Below are positions 9,334-19,070 of a stretch of 64,000 nucleotides of DNA, piece after piece; the first letter of the stretch is position 1; each line of letters begins with the position of its first letter. A program made the position numbers and the translations under genes. Source of the DNA: Lactobacillus sp. ESL0700. GTDB taxonomy: Bacteria; Bacillota; Bacilli; Lactobacillales; Lactobacillaceae. The notes beneath the pieces were generated by a model that ran no database searches, had not been told where the DNA came from, and saw nothing but the letters and a program-made list of their open reading frames with translations. The stretch lies in the NCBI RefSeq assembly GCF_029392095.1, contig NZ_CP113930.1, forward strand, positions 620,001-684,000, in the 5' to 3' direction.

Positions 9334-10404
9334 ATGGCAGATATCGGAGATAAATTACGCAGTGCCAGAGAGGCAAAGGGACTTTCAATTGCAGATATTG
9401 AAAAAGCAACCAAAATTCAAGGTAGATATCTGACGGCAATTGAACAAAATGATTTTGATAAACTTCCCGGAGATTTTTATGTGCGGGCTTTTATTAGACA
9501 ATATGCTCAGATTGTCGGCTTAGATGGCAAGCAGCTGCTTAGTGAATACCATCAAGAAGTTCCCGCTGCCCAACCAGATGAGTACGTTGAGGATTCGATT
9601 GATAACAAGAGCGAGGAAGTTCGTAAGACAACCAGCAACAAAAAGAAATTATGGAAGAACTACCTCCCACGGATTATTGTGGGTCTGGGAGTAATTGTTG
9701 TAATTTTGGTTTGTTACGTGGTCTACGCTCACTTTTCAGCAAGTCATAATCAGGATACTAATCCAGATAGAGGTGTTTCAATTTCTTCAGGAAACACTAC
9801 TAAACCTAAGAAAAAGAAGCCGGTTGTAGTTAATCCAGTTAAGATTAAGGAGTTAGCTGCTAACCAATTCCAAATTACTGGCTTGAAGAAAAATCGTAAT
9901 TTAGTTGTGCGTGCTGGCGATCAAAGTATCACTGTTACTATTTCATTTAATGGTGTTAGACAAGCGTCACAAACTTTGGCAGCTGGTCAAAAGCAAACGA
10001 TTGCCATACCAACTAATGCCCAAAACGTTGGTGTTAACTTGAGTAATGCTTCAGGCACTAAGGTGACAGTTGGTGGTAAAAAAGTACCATATAACGACCA
10101 AAATGGCTACTTGAATTTAACTTTATTGATTGGCAAACAGCGCAGTCAGACTACGAGTCAGTCAAATTCAACTAATAATTATCGATCAAATACCAATAAT
10201 GGTACCAATAGTACCAATTCTAGTCAGTCTACTCATAACTCAAATAAGCAGACAACTCATAACAACAATAGTACTAACAATAATTCACAACATAATCAAA
10301 CTACCCAAAATAATGGTCAGAGCAATAACCAGACTAATACTACTAATAATGGTAACCAGTCTGGAAGTTCAACTCACTCTTCAACCACTAATAATGGCAG
10401 ATAA
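9334..10404 (+). CDS. ymfM: RodZ-like helix-turn-helix membrane protein
   Basis: A 356-residue protein with an N-terminal Xre-type helix-turn-helix (GDKLRSAREAKGLSIADIEKAT, with the YLTAIEQNDFDKLPGDFYVRAFIRQYA signature split across residues 31-57). One membrane helix lies at about 110-132. An extracytoplasmic DUF4115-like beta domain follows (about 165-265), then a tail from about 270 almost entirely of Asn, Ser, Thr, Gln and Gly. RodZ links MreB to the cell-wall elongation machinery. The tail is low-complexity and outside the membrane, so it may sit in the wall. GAGGTAACC precedes the ATG, and pgsA follows after 28 nt. Confidence 0.85.
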   Translation: MADIGDKLRSAREAKGLSIADIEKATKIQGRYLTAIEQNDFDKLPGDFYVRAFIRQYAQIVGLDGKQLLSEYHQEVPAAQPDEYVEDSIDNKSEEVRKTTSNKKKLWKNYLPRIIVGLGVIVVILVCYVVYAHFSASHNQDTNPDRGVSISSGNTTKPKKKKPVVVNPVKIKELAANQFQITGLKKNRNLVVRAGDQSITVTISFNGVRQASQTLAAGQKQTIAIPTNAQNVGVNLSNASGTKVTVGGKKVPYNDQNGYLNLTLLIGKQRSQTTSQSNSTNNYRSNTNNGTNSTNSSQSTHNSNKQTTHNNNSTNNNSQHNQTTQNNGQSNNQTNTTNNGNQSGSSTHSSTTNNGR

Positions 10405-10432
10405 TTATCAAATATAGGAGAAGTAGTAGAGA

Positions 10433-10993
10433 ATGAATTTACCCAATAAATTAACTGTTTTTAGAATATTTTTAATTCCAGTATTTGTGTTAATCGTCAT
10501 GTTTGGCGGCAACGCAAGTACACAAGTTGGTGGCAGTACCGTATATTGGCGGTTAGTAATTGCCGCAGTTGTGTTTGCAGTTGCTTCTGCAACTGACTGG
10601 TTTGATGGTCACATTGCTCGGTCACGTAATATGGTAACTAACTTTGGTAAGTTTGCCGACCCATTAGCCGATAAAATGTTAACAATGACTGCCTTCATTA
10701 TGCTGGTTGAATTAAAATTGGCACCAGCTTGGGTGGTTGTAATTATTGTTTGTCGTGAGCTTGCAGTTACTGGCTTGCGGCTGATTTTGGCAGAAAATAA
10801 GGGCCAAGTAATGGCTGCAGCAATGCCTGGTAAGATTAAAACAACTTGCCAAATGTTGTCTGTTATTTTTTTACTGATTGGTAATTTTTACTACATTGGA
10901 ACAATTTTATTGTACCTTGCATTAATCTTTACGATCTATTCTGGCTGGGATTACTTCCACAGTTCATGGGATGTTTTCAAGGGTTCAATGTAA
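10433..10993 (+). CDS. pgsA: CDP-diacylglycerol--glycerol-3-phosphate 3-phosphatidyltransferase
   Basis: A 186-residue integral membrane enzyme making phosphatidylglycerophosphate, the first step to phosphatidylglycerol. The CDP-alcohol phosphotransferase signature is present as DWFDGHIARSRNMVTNFG followed by KFADPLADK. Four to five further hydrophobic helices run to the C-terminus. It begins with MNLPNKLTVFRI, typical of PgsA. GGAGAAG lies before the ATG and a terminator follows. Confidence 0.95.
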   Translation: MNLPNKLTVFRIFLIPVFVLIVMFGGNASTQVGGSTVYWRLVIAAVVFAVASATDWFDGHIARSRNMVTNFGKFADPLADKMLTMTAFIMLVELKLAPAWVVVIIVCRELAVTGLRLILAENKGQVMAAAMPGKIKTTCQMLSVIFLLIGNFYYIGTILLYLALIFTIYSGWDYFHSSWDVFKGSM

Positions 10994-11014
10994 CAAAATA
11001 ACTGAATTTAAGTA

Positions 11015-11045
11015 AAAAAGCACTAACAAAGTTGGTGCTTTTTTT
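11015..11045 (+). terminator. Rho-independent terminator after pgsA
   Basis: Stem AAAAAGCACTAAC / GTTGGTGCTTTTT with loop AAA, followed by T residues. Confidence 0.88.
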
Positions 11046-11151
11046 GTGCATATTTTTAAAATACTGAACTGGCAAAAATTCAATATTTTTGCTTAATTAA
11101 TTCTTGATTGTTAGCATTAAATTAATAGAACTGTTAAAAAGGAGAATATGT

Positions 11152-12327
11152 ATGAGTAAAAAAATTCCAATGGTTGAATTTAGAAATGTCTCGAAAGTCT
11201 ACTCTAAAAGCGAAAAGCCGGCTGTTGAGAATATTAGTTTCACAATTGACAAAGGCGAGTTTTGCTGCTTAATTGGTACTTCCGGTTCTGGCAAGACAAC
11301 TTTAATGCGAATGATTAATCGGATGAATAGTGTGACTAAAGGTGAAGTTTTTGTGGAAGGTAAAAACGTTAAATCGTTTAATCCCGTGAATCTCCGGCGC
11401 CATATTGGTTATGTCATTCAAAATAATGGCTTAATGCCACATATGACAATTCGCCAAAATATCGTTTTGGTTCCCAAATTGTTGAAGTGGCCAAAAGAAA
11501 AATTGGATAAGGAAGCAGAAGAATTAATTGCGATGGCAGAATTGCCCAAAGACTATTTGGATCGCTATCCTAAAGAATTATCTGGCGGACAGCAACAGCG
11601 AATTGGTGTTGTGCGGGCTCTTGCAGCGGACCAAAGTTTGATTTTAATGGACGAGCCGTTTGGTGCACTTGATCCGATTACACGTGAAAGTTTGCAAAAT
11701 TTGGTGCAGCACTTACAAACTAAATTGGGCAAAACAATCGTGTTTGTCACTCATGACATGGATGAGGCACTTAAATTGGCAACGAAGATTGTTGTTTTGC
11801 ATGACGGCCAGTTGATTCAGGTAGGGACACCAGAAGAAATATTGCATCATCCTGCTAACGACTTTGTAAAGACCTTAATTGGCGAGGAGCGTTTAGCAGC
11901 TGCCAAGTACGAAACGGTGCAGGTCAAAAATGTCATGTTGACTAATCCGGTTCAGATTAATCTTGGTGCGACGCTATCAGAAGCCTTAACCATGATGAAA
12001 GAGCATCATGTTGATACTTTGCTAGTAGTTGATGATGAAAATCATTTAAAGGGTTACATTTCAATTTATGCGTTGCAGCGTAAATATCAATCATTGACTA
12101 GTGTTAGTGATATTTTACAACAGGTAGCTTATACTGTCGGACCCGAAGAATATTTGCGTGATAACTTTAGTCGTATTTTAAGTCGTAATGGTCAATATAT
12201 TCCAGTGGTTGATTCTGAAGAAAAGCTAGTCGGCATTGTTACGCGGTCGAGCTTAGTTAATGTCGTTTATGAATCAATCTGGGGTGGTAAATCAGCCAAT
12301 AATCAATCAGCAAAAGAGGCGAAGTAA
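11152..12327 (+). CDS. opuCA: osmoprotectant ABC transporter, ATP-binding subunit
   Basis: A 391-residue ATPase of the OpuC/ProV type that powers import of glycine betaine, carnitine, choline or similar compatible solutes. Walker A is GTSGSGKTT, the signature is [10 protein letters not shown], and Walker B is [13 protein letters not shown]. The C-terminal third carries a tandem CBS pair (about 255-385), which in this family senses ionic strength. An in-frame TTG 48 nt upstream exists, but AAAAAGGAG ends 8 nt before the ATG at 11152, so that start is chosen. It is the first gene of a four-gene operon with opuCB starting directly after its stop. Confidence 0.9.
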   Translation: MSKKIPMVEFRNVSKVYSKSEKPAVENISFTIDKGEFCCLIGTSGSGKTTLMRMINRMNSVTKGEVFVEGKNVKSFNPVNLRRHIGYVIQNNGLMPHMTIRQNIVLVPKLLKWPKEKLDKEAEELIAMAELPKDYLDRYPKELSGGQQQRIGVVRALAADQSLILMDEPFGALDPITRESLQNLVQHLQTKLGKTIVFVTHDMDEALKLATKIVVLHDGQLIQVGTPEEILHHPANDFVKTLIGEERLAAAKYETVQVKNVMLTNPVQINLGATLSEALTMMKEHHVDTLLVVDDENHLKGYISIYALQRKYQSLTSVSDILQQVAYTVGPEEYLRDNFSRILSRNGQYIPVVDSEEKLVGIVTRSSLVNVVYESIWGGKSANNQSAKEAK

Positions 12328-12328
12328 T

Positions 12329-12952
12329 ATGTCAGCTTTTTTTGCACAACATGGTTCAGAGTTAATTGTTAAAACATGGCAGCAGATTTATATCTCAGCA
12401 ATTGCTTTGGCACTGGGAATTTTAGTTGCAGTGCCACTGAGTGTTATTTTGTTAAAATTTCCCCGAACAGCTAAAGTTGTTGTTGCCTTTGCCAGCATGT
12501 TGCAGACAATTCCTGCACTGGCGTTACTGGCGATTATGATTCCCTTTTTTGGAATTGGTCAAGTGCCGGCAATAATTGCATTATTTCTATATAGCTTAAT
12601 GCCGATTTTGCGTAATACCTATGTTGGCTTAACAGGGGTAAATCAGGATACGATTGATTCAGCGCGCGGTCTAGGCATGACGCAGCTGCAATTAATTACG
12701 AAAGTCGACTTGCCACTAGCAATGCCGGTAATTATGGCCGGAATCAGATTATCGGCAATTTATGTAATTGCCTGGGCAACGCTGGCTTCCTATATTGGAG
12801 CCGGCGGTTTAGGTGATTTTATTTTCAACGGGTTAAGCCTCTACCAGCCGAGTTTGATTTTGGGTGGCACAATTCCTGTAATTATTCTGGCGTTACTAAC
12901 TGATTACCTCTTAGGTAAACTGGAAAAAAGATTAACGCCGAAAGGAATATAG
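12329..12952 (+). CDS. opuCB: osmoprotectant ABC transporter, permease
   Basis: A 207-residue permease with about five to six helices. It carries the binding-protein-dependent transport loop [23 protein letters not shown], split here as [14 protein letters not shown] and QLITKVDLP, which contacts the ATPase. The start is the ATG 1 nt past the opuCA stop, with AGAGGCGAAG upstream. Upstream in-frame codons overlap opuCA and are not needed. It is one of two permeases in the system; its partner is opuCD. Confidence 0.9.
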   Translation: MSAFFAQHGSELIVKTWQQIYISAIALALGILVAVPLSVILLKFPRTAKVVVAFASMLQTIPALALLAIMIPFFGIGQVPAIIALFLYSLMPILRNTYVGLTGVNQDTIDSARGLGMTQLQLITKVDLPLAMPVIMAGIRLSAIYVIAWATLASYIGAGGLGDFIFNGLSLYQPSLILGGTIPVIILALLTDYLLGKLEKRLTPKGI

Positions 12953-12964
12953 GGGGTGCGAGAA

Positions 12965-13900
12965 ATGAAAAAACAAGTCAAAAAATTATTTTTAATTGTT
13001 AGTATTTTAATTGTAACTGTCGCTACAAGCGCGTGTGGCTTGCCTGGCTTGTCAGACAGTCAAGGCAGCAGCCAAAATATTCGCATTACAGCATTGACGA
13101 CAACAGAATCACAAATAGTAGCGAATATTATTGCGCAATTGATTGAACATGAAACGCCGTATAAAGCAACTATTGTGAATAATTTGGGCTCAGCACCAAT
13201 GCAGCATCAGGCGTTATATCGTCATGACGCCGATATTCAGGCTGCCGCTTATGACGGTGGTGAGCTGACTGCTAACCTTTTAATGGCACCGATTAAAGAC
13301 TCTAAAAGAGCAAATGACACGGTTCGTCGTGAAGTTAAAAAGCGGTGGGATCAAACATATTTACATACGTATGGTTTTGCGAATAATTATGCTTTTATGG
13401 TTAATCAAAAAGAACAAAAACAAGATCATCTTTACAATATTTCTGACTTAAAAAAATATCAGAACAAGTTTTCTGTCGGGGTTGCGTCGGAGTGGGTTAA
13501 TGCACCTGGAGTTGGCTATTCTAACTTTCAGACAGCTTACGGCATTACTTTTAGCAAGTTGCATCCGATGAATATTGGTCTAGTATATTCGGCGCTTAAA
13601 AGTGGCAAAATGAATGTCATCCTTGGTTATTCAACTGATGGGCGAATTGATAGCTACCACTTGAATTTGCTTAAGGATAACAAGCACTTTTTTCCACCGT
13701 ATAATTGTGGGATGTTGATTAATAATTATGTCTTGCGCGAACATCCAGAGCTGAAGCCATTATTGACGCGATTGGTTGGTCATATTAATGTTCATGAAAT
13801 TCGGGCGATGAATTATCAAGTTGATGATCATTTGCTTGAGCCCGCAACGGTCGCTCACCAGTTTTTAGTTAAGCATCATTACTTTAAGGAGGCGCAATAA
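12965..13900 (+). CDS. opuCC: osmoprotectant ABC transporter, substrate-binding lipoprotein
   Basis: A 311-residue extracytoplasmic binding protein. The signal sequence is a Lys-rich start, then LFLIVSILIVTVATSAC, whose cysteine fits lipid anchoring after Lgt processing. The mature part resembles the OpuAC/glycine betaine-choline binding family, with Trp and Tyr residues that could form the cation cage. A GTG 9 nt upstream is in frame, but AGGGGGTG ends about 6 nt before the ATG at 12965, so the ATG is preferred. It overlaps the opuCD start by one base. Confidence 0.88.
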   Translation: MKKQVKKLFLIVSILIVTVATSACGLPGLSDSQGSSQNIRITALTTTESQIVANIIAQLIEHETPYKATIVNNLGSAPMQHQALYRHDADIQAAAYDGGELTANLLMAPIKDSKRANDTVRREVKKRWDQTYLHTYGFANNYAFMVNQKEQKQDHLYNISDLKKYQNKFSVGVASEWVNAPGVGYSNFQTAYGITFSKLHPMNIGLVYSALKSGKMNVILGYSTDGRIDSYHLNLLKDNKHFFPPYNCGMLINNYVLREHPELKPLLTRLVGHINVHEIRAMNYQVDDHLLEPATVAHQFLVKHHYFKEAQ

Positions 13901-14559
13901 TGGCTAAATTATCGTTATGGCAGCAGTTTATCTATTATTATCAACACAATGGCAGTTATGTACTAGCGCAATTTAATCGGACATTTTTAATTTCAATTTA
14001 TGGTGTTTTATTTGCGGCTATTATTGGCATTCCTGTTGGCATTTTTATCTCTCGCAATGCCCACTTAGGTGACTTTGTGGTTGAGATTGCTAACTTTATT
14101 CAAACGATTCCGTCTTTGGCGCTACTTTCAATTGTCATGATTGGGCTGGGACTCGGCGTAATGACGGTAATTGTCACCGTGACGCTATATTCGCTATTGC
14201 CAATTATTAAGAATACTTATACGGGCATGCGCAATGTCGATCGAAACATAATTGATTCGGGAAAAGGAATGGGCATGACAAGATTGCAGCTTTTATATTT
14301 GGTAAAGCTGCCACTATCAATGTCTGTTATTGTTGCCGGCTTGAAAAATGCGCTTGTGATTGCAATTGGTATAACCTCGATTGGTTCGTTTGTTGGTGCT
14401 GGTGGGTTAGGCGATATTATCATTAGGGGCACAAATGCGACTAATGGTAGCGCGATTATTTTAGCTGGTGCCGTGCCAACAGCGTTAATGGCGATTCTGG
14501 CGGACGTAGTTTTGAATCTTTTGCAAAAGTGGTTGCAGCCAAAAGGATTGCGCCAGTAA
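13900..14559 (+). CDS. opuCD: osmoprotectant ABC transporter, second permease
   Basis: A 219-residue permease homologous to opuCB. It has a longer N-terminal helix (FNRTFLISIYGVLFAAIIG) and the ATPase-contact loop NIIDSGKGMGMTRLQLLYLVK. It shares its first base with the last base of opuCC, a sign of translational coupling, with AAGGAGG just upstream. It completes the OpuC transporter. No clear strong terminator lies between it and the recA promoter, only a weak AT-rich hairpin. Confidence 0.9.
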   Translation: MAKLSLWQQFIYYYQHNGSYVLAQFNRTFLISIYGVLFAAIIGIPVGIFISRNAHLGDFVVEIANFIQTIPSLALLSIVMIGLGLGVMTVIVTVTLYSLLPIIKNTYTGMRNVDRNIIDSGKGMGMTRLQLLYLVKLPLSMSVIVAGLKNALVIAIGITSIGSFVGAGGLGDIIIRGTNATNGSAIILAGAVPTALMAILADVVLNLLQKWLQPKGLRQ

Positions 14560-14613
14560 TTTTTTCGTAAAAAAAGAGACTTTTAGCGTACTTAATAATG
14601 TGGGATAAAAGAA

Positions 14614-14627
14614 TAAACATTTGTTCG
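14614..14627 (+). promoter_or_regulatory. LexA (SOS) box upstream of recA
   Basis: TAAACATTTGTTCG matches the Firmicutes LexA/DinR consensus CGAAC-N4-GTTCG at 11 of 14 positions of CGAACATATGTTCG. It lies 7 nt upstream of the recA -35, where repressor binding would block transcription. Confidence 0.7.
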
Positions 14628-14634
14628 GTTTTCC

Positions 14635-14664
14635 TTGCAAATAAGCAAGAAATCAAAGTATAAT
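14635..14664 (+). promoter_or_regulatory. recA promoter
   Basis: TTGCAA (14635-14640), an 18-nt spacer, then a perfect TATAAT (14659-14664). Confidence 0.75.
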
Positions 14665-14695
14665 TAATTGGTATTAAATAGAGGAGGCAAATCGC

Positions 14696-15802
14696 TTGGC
14701 CAAAGACGAAAAACAAAAGGCACTGGAAAGTGCATTGAAAAAAATTGAAAAGAATTTTGGTAAAGGCGCCGTAATGCGAATGGGCGACAAGGCTGATACC
14801 GAAATTTCGACGGTTCCGTCCGGTTCGCTGGCACTTGATGCGGCTTTAGGTGTTGGCGGTTACCCACGAGGAAGAATTATTGAAATTTATGGACCTGAAT
14901 CTTCTGGTAAGACGACGGTTGCTTTGCATGCTGTTGCTGAAGTTCAAAAACGTGGCGGTACCGCTGCTTATATCGATGCCGAAAACGCAATGGATCCTGC
15001 ATATGCGCAAGCTTTAGGCGTTGACGTTGATGCGCTGATTTTGTCACAGCCGAATACTGGTGAGGAAGGATTGCAAATTGCCGATACCTTGATTGCCAGT
15101 GGTGCCATTGATATTTTGATTGTCGATTCTGTTGCTGCCTTAGTGCCGCAAGCTGAAATTGACGGCGATATTGGTGATAGTCACGTGGGTTTGCAGGCGC
15201 GACTAATGAGTCAGGCGTTGCGTAAGCTTTCCGGTAATATTAATAAGACCAAAACTATTGCGATTTTTATCAATCAAATTCGGGAAAAAGTTGGTATCAT
15301 GTTCGGTAACCCTGAAACCACACCTGGTGGCCGTGCTCTGAAATTTTATTCAACAATTCGTTTGGAAATTAGACGCGCTGAAAAAATCAAGCAGACTGGC
15401 GGCGACATTACTGGTAACCGAGTAAAAATTAAGGTGGTCAAGAATAAGGTTGCGCCACCATTTAAGGTTGCTGAAGTCGACATGATGTATGGTAAGGGTA
15501 TTTCTCAAAGTGGGGAATTGCTCGACATGGCAGCTGATAAGGATATTATTGCTAAGGCTGGTTCGTGGTACTCATACAATAATGAGCGAATTGGTCAAGG
15601 CCGAGAAAACGCTAAGAAGTACCTTGAAGAACACCAAGATATTTATAATGACGTTCAACATCAAGTTCGCCAAGCTTACGGCATTGATGAAAAATCAATC
15701 GCTGACCGTGAAGATCCGGAAAAAATTAAAGCTAAAAAAGCAAAAGATGAAAATGCGACAAAGGAAGCTTCCCAAAAAGAAGCTGACAACAAAAGCAAAT
15801 AG
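14696..15802 (+). CDS. recA: RecA recombinase
   Basis: A 368-residue recombinase that forms filaments on single-stranded DNA, performs strand exchange and triggers LexA self-cleavage. Walker A is GPESSGKTT at about 66-74, Walker B is [10 protein letters not shown], and the L1/L2 DNA loops and [21 protein letters not shown] are intact. The C-terminal tail is Lys- and Glu-rich. It uses a TTG start, supported by GAGGAGG 8 nt upstream; no ATG fits. cinA, which often precedes recA in lactobacilli, is not present here. Confidence 0.97.
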   Translation: MAKDEKQKALESALKKIEKNFGKGAVMRMGDKADTEISTVPSGSLALDAALGVGGYPRGRIIEIYGPESSGKTTVALHAVAEVQKRGGTAAYIDAENAMDPAYAQALGVDVDALILSQPNTGEEGLQIADTLIASGAIDILIVDSVAALVPQAEIDGDIGDSHVGLQARLMSQALRKLSGNINKTKTIAIFINQIREKVGIMFGNPETTPGGRALKFYSTIRLEIRRAEKIKQTGGDITGNRVKIKVVKNKVAPPFKVAEVDMMYGKGISQSGELLDMAADKDIIAKAGSWYSYNNERIGQGRENAKKYLEEHQDIYNDVQHQVRQAYGIDEKSIADREDPEKIKAKKAKDENATKEASQKEADNKSK

Positions 15803-15815
15803 AGTTGAAGAAATT

Positions 15816-15850
15816 AACCTTGACCTTGGAATTTAAGGCAAGGTTTTTTT
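15816..15850 (+). terminator. Rho-independent terminator after recA
   Basis: Stem AACCTTG / CAAGGTT with inner CCTT / AAGG pairing, followed by seven T. Confidence 0.8.
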
Positions 15851-15858
15851 CTTGTTGA

Positions 15859-15887
15859 TTGACATGTGTCCCGCGGTTCTTTATCAT
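15859..15887 (+). promoter_or_regulatory. rny promoter
   Basis: Perfect -35 TTGACA (15859-15864), a 17-nt spacer and -10 TATCAT (15882-15887). Confidence 0.7.
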
Positions 15888-15933
15888 TAATATTGTGTGA
15901 ATAATCTAAAAAATAAAAAAGGCGATAGTAATC

Positions 15934-17565
15934 ATGACAAATATAATTTTGATTCCCGTCGCAGTTGCTATTATTTCAATTATAATTGGCTTAGGAATTG
16001 GTTATGCAATTCGCAAGCACATTTGGGAAAAGAATGCCCAGAATGCGCAAAATGATGCTGACCATATTTTAACCGATGCAAAAGCACAAGTTGCTGCTGC
16101 AAAAACCGAGGTTAATGCGCAAAAGCAGGCTACCGAGGCCTTAAAGCAAAGTGCTGAAAACACTAAAAAAGAGAAAATTCTTGAAGCTCAAGAAAAAATT
16201 CAGGATTATCGGCAAAAGGTGGAAGACGAATTAAATGTTAAGCGTGACACAATTGCGCGTGACAATAATCGGCTGAAACAACGAGAAGATACCCTTGATC
16301 ATAAGAATTCTTTACTTAAAGAACAAGAGAATGAACTCAACCAGAAAAAGGATCAACTACAAAAACAGCAGGAAGAACTGAATGATAAAGTTAAGACTGC
16401 TGCTGAGTTAGTCGATCAAAGACAACAGAAGTTGTATGAAGTTGCTCACCTTGACAAGCAGCAGGCTAAGAAGCTGGTGTTAGACCAATTAGCTGATGAG
16501 TTAGTCAAAGAGCGAGCAGAAATGATTAAGGACAGCAATGAAGAGGTAGCTGCTAAAGCAGACCACTACGCTCGTCAAGTAATCATTGATGCCATTCAAA
16601 GTAGTTCTGCAGATACAGTGGCTGAAACCACGGTATCTGTAGTTGATTTGCCTAATGAAGAGATGAAGGGACGAATTATTGGTCGTGAAGGCCGGAATAT
16701 TCGTTCATTTGAGGCGCTGACAGGTATTGACTTAATTATTGATGATACGCCTAAAGTGGTTACTCTTAGCGGCTTTGACGCAATTAGACGTGAAATTGCC
16801 AAACGGGCAATGGAGCGGCTGGTTAAAGATGGTCGAATTCACCCTGCTCGAATTGAAGAGACGGTGGATAAGGCTCGTAAGGAAGTCAATGACGATATTT
16901 ATGAGGCCGGTGAAAGCGCATTAATGGAATTGGGGATTCACAAGATGAACCCTGAACTAGTTAAGACGCTTGGGCGCTTGAAGTATCGTACTTCATACGG
17001 ACAAAATGTGCTTGGTCACTCAATTGAGGTGGCCAAGCTTGCTGGTACTATGGCAGCAGAACTTGGTTTAAATGAAAAATTAGCGGTTCGCGCGGGATTA
17101 TTACACGATATTGGAAAAGCCATCGACCATGATATTGAAGGTTCACACGTAGAAATTGGTGTGGAATTAGCACGGAAGTATCATGAGTCAGATGTTGTTG
17201 TTAACGCAATTGCAGCCCACCACGGGGATGTGCCGAAGTTGTCGTTTATTGCTGAACTAGTTGTTGCAGCAGATACGCTTTCTTCGGCAAGACCAGGGGC
17301 GAGAAGTGAGAGTTTGGAAAACTATATTAGACGGCTGACTGAACTTGAGCAGATTGCTAAGCGGTATGAAGGAGTTAAGCAGGCCTACGCCATTCAAGCT
17401 GGACGTGAAGTTCGGGTAATGGTCGAGCCGGAGAAGATTTCGGATGATCGAATTACCGTTTTGGCACGAGATATTCGGAATCAAGTTGAAAAAGAGCTTG
17501 ATTATCCTGGCAATATTAAAATTACGGTTATCCGTGAAAAACGGGTTGTGGCAGTTGCAAAATAA
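15934..17565 (+). CDS. rny: ribonuclease Y
   Basis: A 543-residue membrane-anchored endoribonuclease that starts bulk mRNA decay. One N-terminal membrane helix (about 3-23) is followed by a long coiled coil (about 30-200, rich in Glu, Gln, Lys and Ala). A KH RNA-binding domain (about 215-280, [15 protein letters not shown]) and an HD domain with His391-Asp392 (LLHDIGKA) follow. The size is slightly longer than the usual 520 residues because of the coiled coil. It has its own promoter and terminator. Confidence 0.95.
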   Translation: MTNIILIPVAVAIISIIIGLGIGYAIRKHIWEKNAQNAQNDADHILTDAKAQVAAAKTEVNAQKQATEALKQSAENTKKEKILEAQEKIQDYRQKVEDELNVKRDTIARDNNRLKQREDTLDHKNSLLKEQENELNQKKDQLQKQQEELNDKVKTAAELVDQRQQKLYEVAHLDKQQAKKLVLDQLADELVKERAEMIKDSNEEVAAKADHYARQVIIDAIQSSSADTVAETTVSVVDLPNEEMKGRIIGREGRNIRSFEALTGIDLIIDDTPKVVTLSGFDAIRREIAKRAMERLVKDGRIHPARIEETVDKARKEVNDDIYEAGESALMELGIHKMNPELVKTLGRLKYRTSYGQNVLGHSIEVAKLAGTMAAELGLNEKLAVRAGLLHDIGKAIDHDIEGSHVEIGVELARKYHESDVVVNAIAAHHGDVPKLSFIAELVVAADTLSSARPGARSESLENYIRRLTELEQIAKRYEGVKQAYAIQAGREVRVMVEPEKISDDRITVLARDIRNQVEKELDYPGNIKITVIREKRVVAVAK

Positions 17566-17600
17566 AAAAGATCAGATTCAGATGAATCTGGTCTTTTTAT
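17565..17600 (+). terminator. Rho-independent terminator after rny
   Basis: Stem AAAAAGATCAGATTC / GAATCTGGTCTTTTT with loop AGAT. Confidence 0.9.
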
Positions 17601-17613
17601 TTGAATAGCTAAT

Positions 17614-17642
17614 TTGTGCATTTTTGCCCAAGCCTGTATAAT
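17614..17642 (+). promoter_or_regulatory. promoter of tagO
   Basis: TTGTGC (17614-17619), a 17-nt spacer and a perfect TATAAT (17637-17642). Confidence 0.65.
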
Positions 17643-17675
17643 TAAAACCAACTAAATTATGAAAGTAGTCAAGTT

Positions 17676-18836
17676 ATGTTTAAAATTATCGTTGAATTAT
17701 TCTTTTTAGTGATCATTCAGGCGGCCATTACCCCTTTCATTAGACGATTGGCCTTTGTTTTGGGGGCAGTTGATAACCCTAATGCCAGACGTGTCAATAA
17801 AACGCCGATGCCAACTTTAGGTGGGCTAGGTATCTTTGTGACTTTTAATATTGGCGTTTTCGTGCTGCTGCGGGAACAGTTTCCAACGCATGAAACGTTC
17901 AGTATTTTGCTTGCATCAAGTGTCGTTGTGCTAACGGGGATGATTGATGATATTTTGGAGTTGCGGCCCAGACAAAAAATGTTTGGGATTTTTGTTGGTG
18001 CATTAGTAATTTATTTCTTAGGCGGCATTAAGATGAACGTTCTTAACGTGCCCTTTGTTAATAAGCAAATTAATTTAGGTTGGTGGAGTCTGCCAATTAC
18101 TATCTTTTGGATTTTGGCTTTGACTAATGCAGTTAATTTAATTGATGGCTTGGACGGACTAGCCGATGGCGTGTCGATGATTTCCCTGTTTACAATGGGA
18201 ATTGTTGGCTACTTTTTCTTGCATACGCGGCAATTGTATATTCCGATTGCGTGCTTTATGCTAGCGGCATGCTTGCTGGGCTTTTTACCTTATAATTTTC
18301 ATCCGGCAAAAATGTTTTTGGGCGATACTGGCGCGCTGTATATCGGCTTTATGATTGCCATTTTTTCACTCAAAGGATTAAAAAACGTTACGTTCATTTC
18401 ATTGCTGGTGCCGATAATTATTTTGGGCGTGCCAATTACCGATACAATTTATGCGATGATTCGGCGCAAGTTAAACAAACGCCCAGTTTCGCAGGCTGAT
18501 AAGCACCATTTGCACCACCAGCTAATGCGAATGGGACTAACCCACCGGCAAACTGTGTTAACGATTTACGCGCTATCGTTAATTTTCTCCTTTATTTCAT
18601 TGCTCTTTTTGCTGTCGCCAACTTGGGGAACGTGGCTGCTAATTATTGGCCTCTTGCTTGCTCTGGAGCTATTTGTGGAATCAATTGGCTTATTGGGCGA
18701 AAAGTATAAGCCATTTTTGCATTTGACGCAGAAGATAATTAGTGCGCGTAGTACTAAGGACCCGACTATCGAGGTTTGGCACTTAGGCCAGGATAAACCA
18801 GAACAGTTAAAACATCACCATAGTAATGAAGAATAG
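17676..18836 (+). CDS. tagO: undecaprenyl-phosphate N-acetylglucosaminyl 1-phosphate transferase
   Basis: A 386-residue polytopic membrane enzyme of the MraY/WecA/TagO family. It would attach GlcNAc-1-phosphate to undecaprenyl phosphate, the first step of wall teichoic acid and some polysaccharides. Visible motifs are IDDILELRPRQK near residue 90, NAVNLIDGLDGLADG, FLGDTGALYIGF and the cytoplasmic HHLHHQL motif. About eleven helices are spread along the protein. The residue pattern separates it from MraY, which lies in division clusters. GAAAGTAG is a weak ribosome site before the ATG. Confidence 0.88.
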   Translation: MFKIIVELFFLVIIQAAITPFIRRLAFVLGAVDNPNARRVNKTPMPTLGGLGIFVTFNIGVFVLLREQFPTHETFSILLASSVVVLTGMIDDILELRPRQKMFGIFVGALVIYFLGGIKMNVLNVPFVNKQINLGWWSLPITIFWILALTNAVNLIDGLDGLADGVSMISLFTMGIVGYFFLHTRQLYIPIACFMLAACLLGFLPYNFHPAKMFLGDTGALYIGFMIAIFSLKGLKNVTFISLLVPIIILGVPITDTIYAMIRRKLNKRPVSQADKHHLHHQLMRMGLTHRQTVLTIYALSLIFSFISLLFLLSPTWGTWLLIIGLLLALELFVESIGLLGEKYKPFLHLTQKIISARSTKDPTIEVWHLGQDKPEQLKHHHSNEE

Positions 18837-18897
18837 AATTAATTTAATAGCATTAAATTGTTGCTGCTGTTAAAAATAGCTGCATCATAAACTAAAT

Positions 18898-18936
18898 AAG
18901 ACCTAGTAGGCACAACGCATATTAGGTCTTTTTTTG
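18898..18936 (+). terminator. Rho-independent terminator after tagO
   Basis: Stem AAGACCTA / TAGGTCTT with a loop of about 17 nt, followed by seven T. Confidence 0.75.
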
Positions 18937-19020
18937 TAGTTTAAAAAATAATATTTATTCATTAATTAGTTGAATTATTAAACAGGTAGGTTAGAATTAG
19001 ATTACAAATTAATCTTGTTG

Positions 19021-19046
19021 TAATAATTGGTAAATACCAATTATTA
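19021..19046. promoter_or_regulatory. perfect 10-bp inverted repeat, candidate operator of the dipeptidase-PTS operon
   Basis: TAATAATTGG and CCAATTATTA are perfect reverse complements separated by TAAATA. The repeat lies 25 nt before the first gene's start and has no T run, so it is more likely a protein-binding site or 5' RNA hairpin than a terminator. The regulator is unknown and no regulator gene is adjacent. Confidence 0.55.
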
Positions 19047-19070
19047 TAGGTGGTTACTAGAAAGGTTAAA

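Noticed and set aside
10150..10400. Possible DNA repeat array
   Set aside because: The AAT/ACT-rich pattern is coding low complexity in the RodZ-like tail. Units vary in length and no CRISPR-like spacing is present.
10130..10417. Frame of 95 codons rich in Ile and Leu
   Set aside because: It is a shifted reading of the Asn/Ser/Thr-rich tail of the RodZ-like protein.
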